A stretch of 33,650 nt of DNA from a virus: positions 1 through 33,650 of IMG/VR virus record IMGVR_UViG_3300032282_001580. One strand, given 5' to 3'. This document shows positions 21,931-30,129 of the stretch, piece after piece; within the stretch, counting starts at the first letter, position 1, and each line of letters begins with the position of its first letter. The notes below the pieces were generated by a model, which was not told the origin of the DNA, did not search any database, and worked only from the letters and a program-made list of their open reading frames with translations. A program made the translations under genes and the position numbers.

Positions 21931-23175
21931 TTAGGCTGCAACGCGGCAAGCCAATTCGGGGTACAAAGGCGCCCAACCATAAAGAACGTCCAAACGCGTA
22001 GGAATGGAATCGTTATTTATCGTATATTGCCTCACCACACGGATGGAAAGTCCAAGGTCTTTGTCGGACGCACGGCCCGCAAAGTGAACCCCGTCGGGCA
22101 ATTCGAGATCGGCCGTGGCCAAGGTCGCAAAATTCTTGTGAAATACCAAGTTTTGCGGGCTGGTTGTGCCGGTGTTGTTGAACGGTGTCACGGCAGCGGT
22201 GGCGCTGGTGGAAGTCACAACAACGTTTTGGAATTGGCCGCCGGTGATGATCGCGGGCGAAACAGTCACGGCCGTGCCACCAGTTGCGACGGCAGTAGTA
22301 GCCATCACAACGAAGTTGCGAAGTTTGCCGGAACCGTAGGCTGCGCGGTTTTGGGGGTTGACAGCGTAAACGCCAGCAATTTGGATCACGTCGCCCTGGT
22401 TCAAAGTCAATGCTGACGATGCGGTCAAAGTAACGGAACCGAATTGTGCCCAACCGGTAGCAATACCGAAGGATGACGAAGTGGTGTCAACAGTCAGGGT
22501 TTTGCCGCTGTAAGAACCAAAAGTTTGGTTCACAACGTTCTGATCCATGTACCAGTTCATGCCAGCGGAATCGCGGCCCATCATGCCTTTGGTGTATTGC
22601 TTGCCGATCACGTCGGAAGGAACAAACAAACCTTTCAGGCTGTCAACGATGGTTGCGGAAGTGAAGGGTTCCACCACGCAAGAACGGCGACCATCGCGGG
22701 GTGCGCCTTCGCTGTCCAGGTAAGCGCCAGCGGTCAAGTACGTAATCAAGCCGGTGGGCGGTGTGCCAGCCGTGCCGACGATGTTGGCCACGTTGTTTTT
22801 GGCCATAGTCAAACCGTCCAAGTCCATCTTGTTGGCGATGGCAGCAACAGCGGGCTTCAAAATGCGGTCGCTGAACATATCCAAAGACAAGGCCAAATCC
22901 TGGGTCGTGAATTGAGTATCGACGTGGAATTGGGTGGACAAAGTAACTGGCACGGAAGTTTCGTTGAAGTCTTCAACGTTTAGCGCGGGGCCAGTAGTAC
23001 CGATGAATCGGCCAGGACGACGGACGTTCAAAGTGTTACCGATTTTTGCGCCGGTGACAGCAAATTGGTCGTCGTATTCGCGGGTGACGTTGTTAGTGAA
23101 CGTCAATTCGTTTTCCAAAACCATCAACGCTTCGTTGGTGATTTTTGAAATCGTCAGTAAATTATTTCCAGACAT
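21931..23175 (-). CDS. Major coat protein, P22 coat type
   Basis: 414 residues; P22 coat is 430. The N-terminus (ITNEALMVLENELTFTNNVT, then YDDQFAVTGAKIGNTLNVRR), FSDRILKPAVAAIANKMD near 100, and the middle (DGRRSCVVEPFTSATIVDSL, GLFVPSDVIGKQYTKGMM) are typical of the P22 coat family. Residues 210-330 form a beta-rich segment corresponding to the inserted I-domain that sets capsid size and stability in P22. It ends VRQYTINNDSIPTRLDVLYG-type sequence. It assembles into the procapsid on the scaffold encoded just before it. A good ribosome site precedes the ATG. Confidence 0.92.
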   Translation of the reverse strand: MSGNNLLTISKITNEALMVLENELTFTNNVTREYDDQFAVTGAKIGNTLNVRRPGRFIGTTGPALNVEDFNETSVPVTLSTQFHVDTQFTTQDLALSLDMFSDRILKPAVAAIANKMDLDGLTMAKNNVANIVGTAGTPPTGLITYLTAGAYLDSEGAPRDGRRSCVVEPFTSATIVDSLKGLFVPSDVIGKQYTKGMMGRDSAGMNWYMDQNVVNQTFGSYSGKTLTVDTTSSSFGIATGWAQFGSVTLTASSALTLNQGDVIQIAGVYAVNPQNRAAYGSGKLRNFVVMATTAVATGGTAVTVSPAIITGGQFQNVVVTSTSATAAVTPFNNTGTTSPQNLVFHKNFATLATADLELPDGVHFAGRASDKDLGLSIRVVRQYTINNDSIPTRLDVLYGWAPLYPELACRVAA

Positions 23176-23205
23176 TTTGGTTTCCTAATTGAAAAGGGTT
23201 AATTG

Positions 23206-24165
23206 TCAGCGAATCTGCCTGTTTTGGCGGGCCGCTTTCCATTGGGCAAATGTACCGTGAAAATTGCCGTCGGCATCCACGTTATTGTCCGTTTTAGAAA
23301 CGGCGCCGCGAATCGGGCTGATTGGCGCTGGCGCTTTAGATTTCACCGCGGTCGATTTCACTTGCGGTTCGCTGACTTTTGGGGCGGTTTTCTCAAACTG
23401 CGCCTCAAGTCTGCCGATTTGTCGAAGGGCTGAAATTACGGAACCCTCGCCAAGTTTCCTGGCAAAGTCGGGGTTTTCGGCCAAGTGATAAAGGATTTGC
23501 GGCCCCACATCACTATCCATGATCGCGTCGCGCACGGGGTCTGAAATAGACACATCGCTTGACTGAACCATGTCGTCGAAATCCGGCAGTTCGCTTCTCG
23601 CTGCATTCACGCGGTCGGCCCAACTCTTTTCGAATTGAACCCGCTGTTCCGCGGCCTTGCGGTCGGCTTCTTGCCTATCCCGTTCCATCAACTTCTTATC
23701 AGCGGTATATTCGGCCAACGCTTTCGCGTATTCGAACATATCGTTGAATTCTTCAGGCTTGGGTTCGGGGCCAAAATCGTCCTGGGCTTTCGCCTGGGGG
23801 TTCGCTTTGGTTTCCAGTTCCTTCAGCCTGGCTTCCAAATCTTGCCTTGCTTCGCGTTCCTTTTGGGCCTCGGCCCGTGCGGCTTCGCGTTGCTTGGTAA
23901 TCTCTGAAAAGCGCCTTTCGATCTTCGGGTTCGCCTTGCGTTCCTTTTGATCGTCTTCTACGGTCGCCTCATTCCCTTCCCCGTCTGAATCACTCTGATC
24001 GGCCCGATTTTCCGGCTCGTCAGCAACCTGGGTTTCCCCGTCATTTGCTGGCGCCTCGGTGGTTTCCGGCTGCGCGTCAACTAATCCAAGTTTACGGGCG
24101 GTGAATTCCGCTAAATTGTCACTCGTCACCAGGTTAGCGGCGACGCGTTCTTGCACTTCGGACAT
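23206..24165 (-). CDS. Scaffolding protein
   Basis: 319 residues; P22 scaffold is 303. It is highly charged and helical: an acidic N-terminus, a long coiled coil at about 85-125 (EITKQREAARAEAQKEREAR, QDLEARLKELE), a second helical part at 145-185, and a basic, Ala/Pro-rich C-terminus (VKSTAVKSKAPAPISP) ending FAQWKAARQNRQIR. The basic C-terminal helices should bind coat, as in P22. It lies between portal and coat, the normal place. Two inverted repeats precede its start and could control translation. Confidence 0.87.
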   Translation of the reverse strand: MSEVQERVAANLVTSDNLAEFTARKLGLVDAQPETTEAPANDGETQVADEPENRADQSDSDGEGNEATVEDDQKERKANPKIERRFSEITKQREAARAEAQKEREARQDLEARLKELETKANPQAKAQDDFGPEPKPEEFNDMFEYAKALAEYTADKKLMERDRQEADRKAAEQRVQFEKSWADRVNAARSELPDFDDMVQSSDVSISDPVRDAIMDSDVGPQILYHLAENPDFARKLGEGSVISALRQIGRLEAQFEKTAPKVSEPQVKSTAVKSKAPAPISPIRGAVSKTDNNVDADGNFHGTFAQWKAARQNRQIR

Positions 24166-24185
24166 ACGTATCCCTACGAATCAAC

Positions 24186-24224
24186 CCAATGAAAACCCAT
24201 TGGTAGGTTGGTTAATTGTTAACC
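24186..24224. repeat. Two inverted repeats before the scaffold gene
   Basis: CCAATG-AAAACC-CATTGG (24186-24203) and GGTTAA-TTG-TTAACC (24210-24224) occupy the 79-bp gap between portal and scaffold. In leftward RNA both form hairpins upstream of the scaffold start. No T-run follows either, so they are not typical terminators. The remainder of the gap shows only the weak start signal of scaffold. Confidence 0.4.
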
Positions 24225-24244
24225 GGAATCAATCTCATTGTCAA

Positions 24245-26458
24245 CTATTGTGGCATAGCCATCGGTTGTTGCACTTCAGGCGCCATTTGTTGCGGCATTT
24301 GTTGCTGCGGCATTTGGCCAGGAATGCCGGATGCCATGTCCATTTGTCCAATGAACGGGCTGGCGCCCTGGTGAATATCCTGGGCAGCCACTTCGGAAAA
24401 CGCATATTGTTCGGCGTTCATTTGCTCGATGCGACGCAACAAATCTTCCGGCGACATATTGGCCAACAACAGTTTGACCACCGCGTCGATTTCCGTTTTG
24501 TTTTGGCTCGTGATCGACCTGGTGTTTTGGTCGTTGACTTTGACTTCGGCCATTGTTTCGGTGTTGTGCGCCTTGGCAATGCCCTTGATAAGTTCGCGGC
24601 GGGTTTCGCCTTCCTGGCGCACACCTTCTTTGGTGACGCCATACTTTATGTCCAGGCCCATCGCTTGCATTTGCTGCTGCTGGTCTTGAACCATCTTTTG
24701 CAATTGCATCAACTTCATTTGGATCGCTGGTGGAATGTCGATCTTTTCGTCGATCTGCGCCAGCGGATTCATGGCTGCCAGGCGGTCGGCAATTACATCG
24801 GCGCCAGGGAAATCCATGTTGCGGAACAATAGGTCGCCCGCGACTTGGAAAATTTCGTTTTGTGCCATCATTGGCATCATGGCTTCCACGGCTTCCATGC
24901 GCTTGCTGTTGTAGCCTGGGCCGGTGTCCATCACCACGTCGTATTCGCCCACGGTAACATTGTTCAGCACTTCGCCGGTGGCCTTAAGGTCGTTCAGCGT
25001 CACCATGTCGGGTTTGCCATCCACGCCAATGATTCGCAACACGCGTTTGGTGTCGTAAATCTTGGGGATCAAGTCGAGGATGATTTTGCCGGTGTGCTTG
25101 ATCGAACGCGTCATGTTGTCGTAGAAGTGGAAATTGCTCATGTCCACTTGTTGCTGCTGGCCTTGCAAGGCTTTGCCCGACACGTTGCCCATCAATTGCT
25201 GCGCTGGATCAAATATCCCCAACACGGTTTGCAAATCCTGGCCAATTTCGCTGGCCGCTTCCATGATGCCAGTTGGTGGCGGTTCAGGCTGCAAACGCTG
25301 CGGCGGCTGCGGAACCACGCGCCCTTCAATGTCGGTTTGTTTGTAACGCAACACCGGCATCGACTTGATGTTGGCCAACGCCCAATCGTTTTCGTGGCCC
25401 TCGTCCTGGCCTTCGGCCATCAACCATTTGGCTTTTGGCGCCAGGGCGATGGATTCGGTCAGGCTGGTGCGCCAAAAGTTGAACATTCGTTGCGGGTCTT
25501 TGGCGTTGCGAACCAGGCCGTATTTTTTGCGCTTGCCTTCGATGGTCACCTGGGCGCCGTAGCATGGAATGATCGGGATGTAACGGCCAGCCCATTCCTT
25601 TTCCTCCAGGATTTGCATGGCCGTCATCTTGCACCACTTCACCGTCTTGCGATACGAAGGGCGGCGGTAGATCTCGACCACGCCAGCGTCGGCCAGCACT
25701 TCTTTGGGCGGCAGTTTGTCGGCCCATTCCTTTGTGCCGTCGGACAACATCACCAGGTCATGTTTCACGCGGTCGATGTAAAAGTATTCGGCGATGCGTA
25801 TGTCTTCCTTGGTCACCCATTCCGCGGTGCTGTCACCGGTCGCACGGGGCTGGAATCCCACGCCATCGTCGGCGCCTGGATACATTTGACGGAATACGTG
25901 CTTGGGGATAACGCTAGTCACCAGGCATTTTTCAGCGTCGGAACCATCGGGTGACACGCTATTTGGGTCAAAGTAAACGGAAAACGGATCATCGATTGGC
26001 TCGATGTAAATTTCCTGTTCGAACGAATCTTCGCGCACGTAATCGGTCACCACGCGCCAGTAACCCCAACCCATCCGCACGGCATACGAAAACGCGGTGT
26101 CGTAAGCGGTGTCGGCGTTGCTATTGACCTCAATGTGTCGGGTGATGCCTTCGATCACCTGGGCGACCTTTAAATCGCCTTCGTTGTTGACGGGGTGAAC
26201 CTTGATGCGTGGGCGCTGCTGGCGCTGCTGGTTTTCGACCTGGCGGCAATATGCGTCGATCTTGTTGATCGTCAGGCACGGGCGGGCTTCGATGTTGCGG
26301 CTGTTTTGAATCTCAACCGGCCATTGATCGCCCGCGGCGAATTTCAAATCCTGAAGGGCCGACGAACGGTTCATTGAATCGGCTTCACCCACCAGGCGCA
26401 AGAATTTAATCGCGTCCTGGATGCGTGGGTCTTCGGATTGGTCTTGGTAATCTGACAT
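24245..26458 (-). CDS. Portal protein, P22 type
   Basis: 737 residues; P22 portal is 725. The N-terminus (DAIKFLRLVGEADSMNRSSA, LKFAAGDQWP, ARPCLTINKIDAYCRQVENQ QRQ) and the following VNSNADTAYDTAFSYAVRMG, GYWRVVTDY and IDDPFSVYFDP are characteristic of P22-type portals. Residues 560-640 are a Gln/Met/Lys-rich helical region, and the C-terminus (640-737) is Gln/Pro-rich, in the place of the P22 portal barrel. Twelve copies form the vertex through which DNA is packed and released. It lies 22 bp after terL. Confidence 0.93.
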   Translation of the reverse strand: MSDYQDQSEDPRIQDAIKFLRLVGEADSMNRSSALQDLKFAAGDQWPVEIQNSRNIEARPCLTINKIDAYCRQVENQQRQQRPRIKVHPVNNEGDLKVAQVIEGITRHIEVNSNADTAYDTAFSYAVRMGWGYWRVVTDYVREDSFEQEIYIEPIDDPFSVYFDPNSVSPDGSDAEKCLVTSVIPKHVFRQMYPGADDGVGFQPRATGDSTAEWVTKEDIRIAEYFYIDRVKHDLVMLSDGTKEWADKLPPKEVLADAGVVEIYRRPSYRKTVKWCKMTAMQILEEKEWAGRYIPIIPCYGAQVTIEGKRKKYGLVRNAKDPQRMFNFWRTSLTESIALAPKAKWLMAEGQDEGHENDWALANIKSMPVLRYKQTDIEGRVVPQPPQRLQPEPPPTGIMEAASEIGQDLQTVLGIFDPAQQLMGNVSGKALQGQQQQVDMSNFHFYDNMTRSIKHTGKIILDLIPKIYDTKRVLRIIGVDGKPDMVTLNDLKATGEVLNNVTVGEYDVVMDTGPGYNSKRMEAVEAMMPMMAQNEIFQVAGDLLFRNMDFPGADVIADRLAAMNPLAQIDEKIDIPPAIQMKLMQLQKMVQDQQQQMQAMGLDIKYGVTKEGVRQEGETRRELIKGIAKAHNTETMAEVKVNDQNTRSITSQNKTEIDAVVKLLLANMSPEDLLRRIEQMNAEQYAFSEVAAQDIHQGASPFIGQMDMASGIPGQMPQQQMPQQMAPEVQQPMAMPQ

Positions 26459-26480
26459 ATTCGCCCCTTATTTTCTAAAA

Positions 26481-27764
26481 TTATCCCATCCAACCAGCGC
26501 CTTCGGCAACAACCCTTTGTTTTCTGCGCTGCGTCGGCTCTTTAATCATCAATGCGATGTATCGGAATGCGTCGGCGCCGTGCGAATACTGGTCATGTAC
26601 CGGTGATTTGCTGAATTGGCCCGTCGATGGATCGACTTCGTAACGGTAATGGCGAAGGCAATTCAAGCCATCGGCGCAATTCTCGCGGTCGAACCAAAGG
26701 TTGGGAAAGATGGTGCGGGCCGCGTTGATCGAATCGACCACCGGAACCCGCGGCATGATGCTGGTTTTGTATCCCGCGCTTCGCACAATGTCTTCAATCG
26801 TGCGACCGGCTGCGGCCAGCGTTTTGTTTTCGGCATCGTGCGGCAGCCAAATGGTGTCGTACACGTAACCAAACGTTTGAAGTTGTGCCAGGTACGAAGT
26901 CATCGTGCGCTGGCTGCCTTCAAAGTATCGAATCAACCTGGTTTCCATGCCCACAAACTGAACGAACCACCAGGCGGTGGCGTCCGACCAACCCAGGTCG
27001 CAAACGGCGTGAACGGGTTTGGTTGGATCGTAAGGCACGGAAGTCAGGCGGCCATTGTTTTCGGCCAGTTGCATTTCGTTGCCAAACACGGCGCCATCGA
27101 CCGACCGGCGGCACATTCCTTCCCAAACCTGGTTGTATGCAGCCAGGTCGCGTTCCTTCAATGCGTCTTTTTCCAGGCGCAAAGTTTCAGGGAACCAGGG
27201 GTTATCCGACCAGTTGATCCGCATAATGATGCAATCCCGCGGGGGCTTGGCAACAAACCGTTGGTAAGTTTCGTCGGTTTCCAGGTCAGGGTTGAACGAA
27301 ATCCATATCTCGCTGCCCTGTTTGCGGATCGTTGGAATCAACACGTTCCAGGACAACCGGCTGACGGTTTGGGCTTCCTCCACCCAACAAACATCCACAC
27401 CTTCGAATGACTTGATGTTGGTCGGGTTGTTCTTCAGGCCGATGAAGGCGAATTCCGTACCGTTGAAGCCACGGATCGACGTTTGCGTAATCTCGTAAAA
27501 GGGCAGCAAGCCCAGGGCCTCGATTTGGTCGCATAACAGTTTGTGGACGGAATCCTTAATGCTGGCCTGGAATTCCCGCGCACACAAAATTCGCATTGGG
27601 CTTTTGGCCCCCAGGATCAACAAGGCGCGGGCGATTCCCCAGGATTTTGCACCGCCGCGGCCGCCCAGGCAAATTTTATATCGCGCCTTTTTGAACAGTC
27701 CTTGCAACTTGACCGGAAATTCGGCCTTTGCAATGGCGTTTTCAATTGTCGGGGTTTGTTCCAT
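26481..27764 (-). CDS. terL: Terminase large subunit
   Basis: 427 residues. ATPase: Walker A GGRGGAKS at 34-41, then FIGLKNNPTNIKSFEGVD and Walker B VDVCWVEE at 123-130, with WISFNP (coupling motif) at 154-159. Nuclease (RNase H fold): Asp256 in VCDLGWSD, Asp310 in LPHD, and Asp398 in HGADAFRY. It drives DNA into the prohead through the portal and cuts the concatemer. The motifs fit the PBSX-type terminase family found in P22-like and related headful phages. It overlaps terS by 23 bp. Confidence 0.94.
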   Translation of the reverse strand: MEQTPTIENAIAKAEFPVKLQGLFKKARYKICLGGRGGAKSWGIARALLILGAKSPMRILCAREFQASIKDSVHKLLCDQIEALGLLPFYEITQTSIRGFNGTEFAFIGLKNNPTNIKSFEGVDVCWVEEAQTVSRLSWNVLIPTIRKQGSEIWISFNPDLETDETYQRFVAKPPRDCIIMRINWSDNPWFPETLRLEKDALKERDLAAYNQVWEGMCRRSVDGAVFGNEMQLAENNGRLTSVPYDPTKPVHAVCDLGWSDATAWWFVQFVGMETRLIRYFEGSQRTMTSYLAQLQTFGYVYDTIWLPHDAENKTLAAAGRTIEDIVRSAGYKTSIMPRVPVVDSINAARTIFPNLWFDRENCADGLNCLRHYRYEVDPSTGQFSKSPVHDQYSHGADAFRYIALMIKEPTQRRKQRVVAEGAGWMG

Positions 27765-28281
27765 CGGGCGTCACAAATGTCACTTGGATGCCAGCAAAGG
27801 CGGCGCCGTCCTTACCGGTAATTTCCTGTTCGATCTTGTCGCGCCAGCCTAAAACGTTCTTGGCCGTAAAGATGGCAAACGTGCTGTTGTAAGCGCCCGC
27901 TATCGTGCCTTCCACCAAGTTTGCTTCCTGTAAATCCTTGGCCCTTTTATAGGCGTCGGAAAATTCGGGGTGCTTTAGTTCGCCTGTCTCAATATGCTTG
28001 GCTGTTGCCCAATCGTGAAGGGTGTGTTTCGTCACCCCGATGTTTGTGGCAAATCGCGCCAGCGTAGGGAAAACCCCAGGTAGGGTTTGCGTGGATTCGT
28101 TGCCCTTGGCGTCGCGGTTGGTCACTTCCCTGGTGGGCGCTTGGCTGAAAAATTCAATCAACATATCCACAAATTCGTCACGGTAAACCGTGGGTCGTCC
28201 AACTGGACGCTTGACGGGCGCGGCAACACCCTTGGCGGCTGCCTTGGGCTTTCGTTTCTTGGGTGCTGCTGCGTCGGTCAT
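27742..28281 (-). CDS. terS: Terminase small subunit
   Basis: 179 residues. A basic Lys/Ala tail (1-25) and VGRPTVYRDEFVDMLIEFF are followed by the helix-turn-helix LARFATNIGVTKHTLHDWAT (about 75-95), then HPEFSDAYKRAKDLQEANLV and TFAIFTAKNVLGWRDK, the usual pattern of HTH-type small terminases. It should bind the packaging start site, which in P22-like phages is inside this gene. Here it overlaps terL at the end and is coupled by ATGA to the small gene before it. Confidence 0.9.
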   Translation of the reverse strand: MTDAAAPKKRKPKAAAKGVAAPVKRPVGRPTVYRDEFVDMLIEFFSQAPTREVTNRDAKGNESTQTLPGVFPTLARFATNIGVTKHTLHDWATAKHIETGELKHPEFSDAYKRAKDLQEANLVEGTIAGAYNSTFAIFTAKNVLGWRDKIEQEITGKDGAAFAGIQVTFVTPDGTNPDN

Positions 28282-28439
28282 TTTTTCTTTGGGGTCGGTT
28301 TCTTGCCCGCTGCCTTTTGGGCTTCGCGCTTTTCAGAATAAGCAATGGCCACCGCTTGTTTGACGGGTTTTCCGGCCTTTACTTCGGCTTTGATGTTTGA
28401 CTTAAACGCCTTCGGCGACATTGACTTGATTAGCGGCAT
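28278..28439 (-). CDS. Small basic phage protein (DUF6496-like)
   Basis: 53 residues from the ATG at 28439 with a strong ribosome site (GAGGGAAGACG). The sequence MPLIKSMSPKAFKSNIKAEV, then KAGKPVKQAVAIAYSEKREA, is a small phage-protein pattern (KP.KQAVAIAYS) seen next to terminase genes in many phages; the end is Lys/Pro-rich. It may bind nucleic acid, but no role is known. It overlaps the preceding gene by 38 bp and terS by 4. Confidence 0.7.
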   Translation of the reverse strand: MPLIKSMSPKAFKSNIKAEVKAGKPVKQAVAIAYSEKREAQKAAGKKPTPKKK

Positions 28440-28587
28440 CGTCTTCCCTCTTTTCGACGCTGGCCTGGGCCAACACGTTTTGGTATTCCTGGATCGCGCC
28501 GCTGATTTGCAAAAGGATGGCTTCGTGTTGCTTGGCCATCCCTTGCAATTCTGCAATGCGGGCATTGATTTTGTCGGCTGTCAGCAT
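28402..28587 (-). CDS. Small coiled-coil protein
   Basis: 61 residues, mostly one coiled-coil helix (INARIAELQGMAKQHEAILL, QISGAIQEYQNVLAQAS) with an acidic end. AAGGAACCCGCA precedes the ATG. Small coils of this kind are common in phage genomes near structural genes, without known function. Its 3' end overlaps the DUF6496-like gene in another frame. Confidence 0.65.
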   Translation of the reverse strand: MLTADKINARIAELQGMAKQHEAILLQISGAIQEYQNVLAQASVEKREDDAANQVNVAEGV

Positions 28588-28597
28588 TGCGGGTTCC

Positions 28598-29002
28598 TTA
28601 TGCTTGGCCGTGGATGATGGCGAAATTCAAAATCACGGCTTCGGCCAATGCGCCACCAGTCAGGTTTCGCAATGTCAAAACAGCGGAACCAGCGGTCATG
28701 CTTGACACGTAAGTGGTGTAAGCGGCTGCTGTGCCGCCACCGGACACGTTGATGATGATTGCGTCGTTTGTTGAAATTAGGCTGTTGGTCAAAGTGAATG
28801 ACACGGCGGTGTTTGCAGCCAATGAAGCGGCGTTCATGGTGATGCGGCCAGCGGATTTGTTCAAAGTCACGCCGGTGGATTTGTCGGTCGCTTGGGTAAC
28901 TGTACCCTGGGCGGCGGTTGAGTAACCTAATTGCTCGGTTACAAAACAGGTACTAAATTCGGGGTCGTTATAAGCGACGCCGGTTGCAATTGAATTTGAC
29001 AT
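28598..29002 (-). CDS. Beta-sandwich structural protein
   Basis: 134 residues. After an N-terminal 30 residues (SIATGVAYNDPEFSTCFVTE), the rest is a beta domain: TQATDKSTGVTLNKSAGRIT, AANTAVSFTLTNSLISTNDA, LRNLTGGALAEAVILNFAII. This module recurs as a terminal knob in phage fibre and decoration proteins. AAAGGAAATCAAA precedes the ATG, a strong ribosome site. It lies well away from the fibre genes, upstream of terminase, so a decoration or minor virion protein is likely. Confidence 0.65.
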   Translation of the reverse strand: MSNSIATGVAYNDPEFSTCFVTEQLGYSTAAQGTVTQATDKSTGVTLNKSAGRITMNAASLAANTAVSFTLTNSLISTNDAIIINVSGGGTAAAYTTYVSSMTAGSAVLTLRNLTGGALAEAVILNFAIIHGQA

Positions 29003-29027
29003 TTTGATTTCCTTTAAAAAAAGTTGT

Positions 29028-29306
29028 TTAACAGTTCCAGGTTTTTAGGCTGGCTTTGGCCCGTTCAGCGGGGCCTTTCGCGTTCTTAACCACCCCTTCC
29101 ATCCTGGCACAAAACGACGCTTTTCTACCGGCGTCGGCTTTTGTTTTCGGGTTTGGTGCTGGCGGTTTCAAATTCGAATTATTCTTACGGTTATATTCTG
29201 CACGTCCTTTGGCTGTCATGCCAGCCCCCTGTTCCGTCGGGTTGTAGGTCTTACCTTTGCCCGTGGTTTTATGGGGAATTGGTTTGTCGTGTTTTTTGGT
29301 AGCCAT
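29028..29306 (-). CDS. DUF6321-like basic protein
   Basis: 92 residues, very rich in Lys. KGKTYNPTEQGAGMTAKGRA is followed by a flexible stretch and RKASFCARMEGVVKNAKGPA with SLKTWNC at the end; the SFCARM ... LxxWxC pattern is that of DUF6321, a protein found in T4-like cyanophages and many other marine and freshwater phages. The function is unknown; two conserved cysteines may bind metal. It is coupled upstream by TAATG. Confidence 0.75.
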   Translation of the reverse strand: MATKKHDKPIPHKTTGKGKTYNPTEQGAGMTAKGRAEYNRKNNSNLKPPAPNPKTKADAGRKASFCARMEGVVKNAKGPAERAKASLKTWNC

Positions 29307-29473
29307 TATTTTTTCCTGGCTGTCTTTGCTGACTGTTTGAAGGCTTCAGCGGTCGGGGCGCCCTTTGTGCCAGGCTTTCGCATTCTCTCGACCGGCTGGC
29401 CCTCGGCCTTTTCCCGCTTGATGCGTTCTTGTTTGGCGTGGATGTTGGCGTAAAGCCCAGGTTTAGTTGCCAT
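29306..29473 (-). CDS. Small basic phage protein (KPGLYANIHAK type)
   Basis: 55 residues from the ATG at 29473 to the TAA at 29308-29306. It starts MATKPGLYANIHAKQERIKR and continues with MRKPGTKGAPTAEAFKQSAK. The pattern 'GLYANIHAK..RI...MRKPG.KGAPT...F..SAKTA' is widespread in phage small proteins and identifies the right frame over a longer alternative in another frame (29269-29487), which has no such likeness. The stop overlaps the next start as TAATG. The function is unknown. Confidence 0.75.
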   Translation of the reverse strand: MATKPGLYANIHAKQERIKREKAEGQPVERMRKPGTKGAPTAEAFKQSAKTARKK

Positions 29474-29476
29474 GAT

Positions 29477-29737
29477 TCATTCCTCAATGATGCAAGCCAC
29501 GTCGCCTTCCTGGATCAACTGGTGGTCTTCACCGTCGATTTTGTGGACGGGCCAATCCAGGTACGTGCCATTTCCGTATTTGATGCGTTCGCCGACTTTC
29601 ACGTCGTGAACCTTGGGGCCGATGGCCACAATCGTGCCTTCGTTAAATTTTTCCTTGTTTTCCACGATCAAAACGTCCGACAAACTTCGAACAATTGGTT
29701 TGACCAGGACACGATCATGCAGCGGTGTTACCAGCAT
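29477..29737 (-). CDS. groES: Phage GroES-like co-chaperonin
   Basis: 86 residues; bacterial GroES is about 97. The start VTPLHDRVLVKPI is the GroES signature, followed by a short mobile loop with DVLIVENKEKF, then NEGTIVAIGPKVHDVKVGER, IKYGNGTYLDW and LIQEGDVACIIE, all matching the GroES beta-barrel order. The VLI/LIV tripeptide in the loop can serve as the hydrophobic contact to GroEL. No GroEL is encoded, so it would work with the host's, as T4 gp31 does for its coat protein. It lies among small genes 1.5 kb upstream of terS. Confidence 0.9.
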   Translation of the reverse strand: MLVTPLHDRVLVKPIVRSLSDVLIVENKEKFNEGTIVAIGPKVHDVKVGERIKYGNGTYLDWPVHKIDGEDHQLIQEGDVACIIEE

Positions 29738-29954
29738 CTTTAGGCTTCCTTCCAGGTTTCTTAGGGGCGGGCATCGTGGCTTCGATGGTGGTGTCCGTCA
29801 TAATGTCGTACACCGGCAGCGTCACCATTTTGATTTTGTGTTCGCCGCACCAATCGTTTTGGTGCTTGTTTTGCGGCGCCGGATACCGGCGGCAAGTCCC
29901 CATAACCTGGGCGTTGCGGAAAAATTCGCACGATAGACACGTCGGATCAACCAT
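29715..29954 (-). CDS. Cysteine-rich small protein
   Basis: 79 residues. Cysteines at 6, 9, 21 and 36 in CLSCEFF, GTCRRYPAPQ and DWCGEHK form a likely zinc site; such 'CxxCxFF...C..P......WCG..' proteins are common in phages and prophages, without known activity. The C-terminus is basic (PAPKKPGRKPKDAG) and may touch nucleic acid. It overlaps the GroES-like gene by 23 bp. Confidence 0.7.
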   Translation of the reverse strand: MVDPTCLSCEFFRNAQVMGTCRRYPAPQNKHQNDWCGEHKIKMVTLPVYDIMTDTTIEATMPAPKKPGRKPKDAGNTAA

Positions 29955-30129
29955 TAGGTAATTCCCCTTTTTGCACGGCTTCGTTCAAACCGCGGGCAAT
30001 TGCTTCGGCCATTGCGGTGGCCTCGGCTTCGTTCCTACGGTTTTCCCGATGCTGCGCGGGCGTAATCCGCTGTTCCTCGGTAAATGGCGTCACTAATGGC
30101 GCCTGACTTTTTGGCTCGTTCAAGGGCAT
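29947..30129 (-). CDS. Small protein overlapping the end of the kinase gene
   Basis: 60 residues starting inside the 3' end of the zeta-type gene (95-bp overlap in another frame). A good ribosome site (AGGAAAGGATTACAAG) precedes the ATG. The C-terminal half is a helix (RRNEAEATAMAEAIARGLNE). It ends overlapping the next start by 8 bp. The family is unknown. A small helical protein encoded at the end of a toxin-like gene could be a partner, but nothing shows this. Confidence 0.55.
   Translation of the reverse strand: MPLNEPKSQAPLVTPFTEEQRITPAQHRENRRNEAEATAMAEAIARGLNEAVQKGELPNG

Noticed and set aside
24845-25954. Long open frame (369 codons) on the plus strand opposite the portal gene
   Set aside because: It lies fully antisense to a well supported portal gene, has no ribosome site, and its His/Arg-rich composition is what codon bias produces on the opposite strand. 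The same applies to 26616-27410, 12896-13717 and 17835-18458.
29269-29487. 72-codon minus-strand frame
   Set aside because: The overlapping frame 29306-29473 encodes a recognisable phage protein and is coupled to the next gene by TAATG; the longer frame has a random-looking Arg/Ser/Pro sequence.
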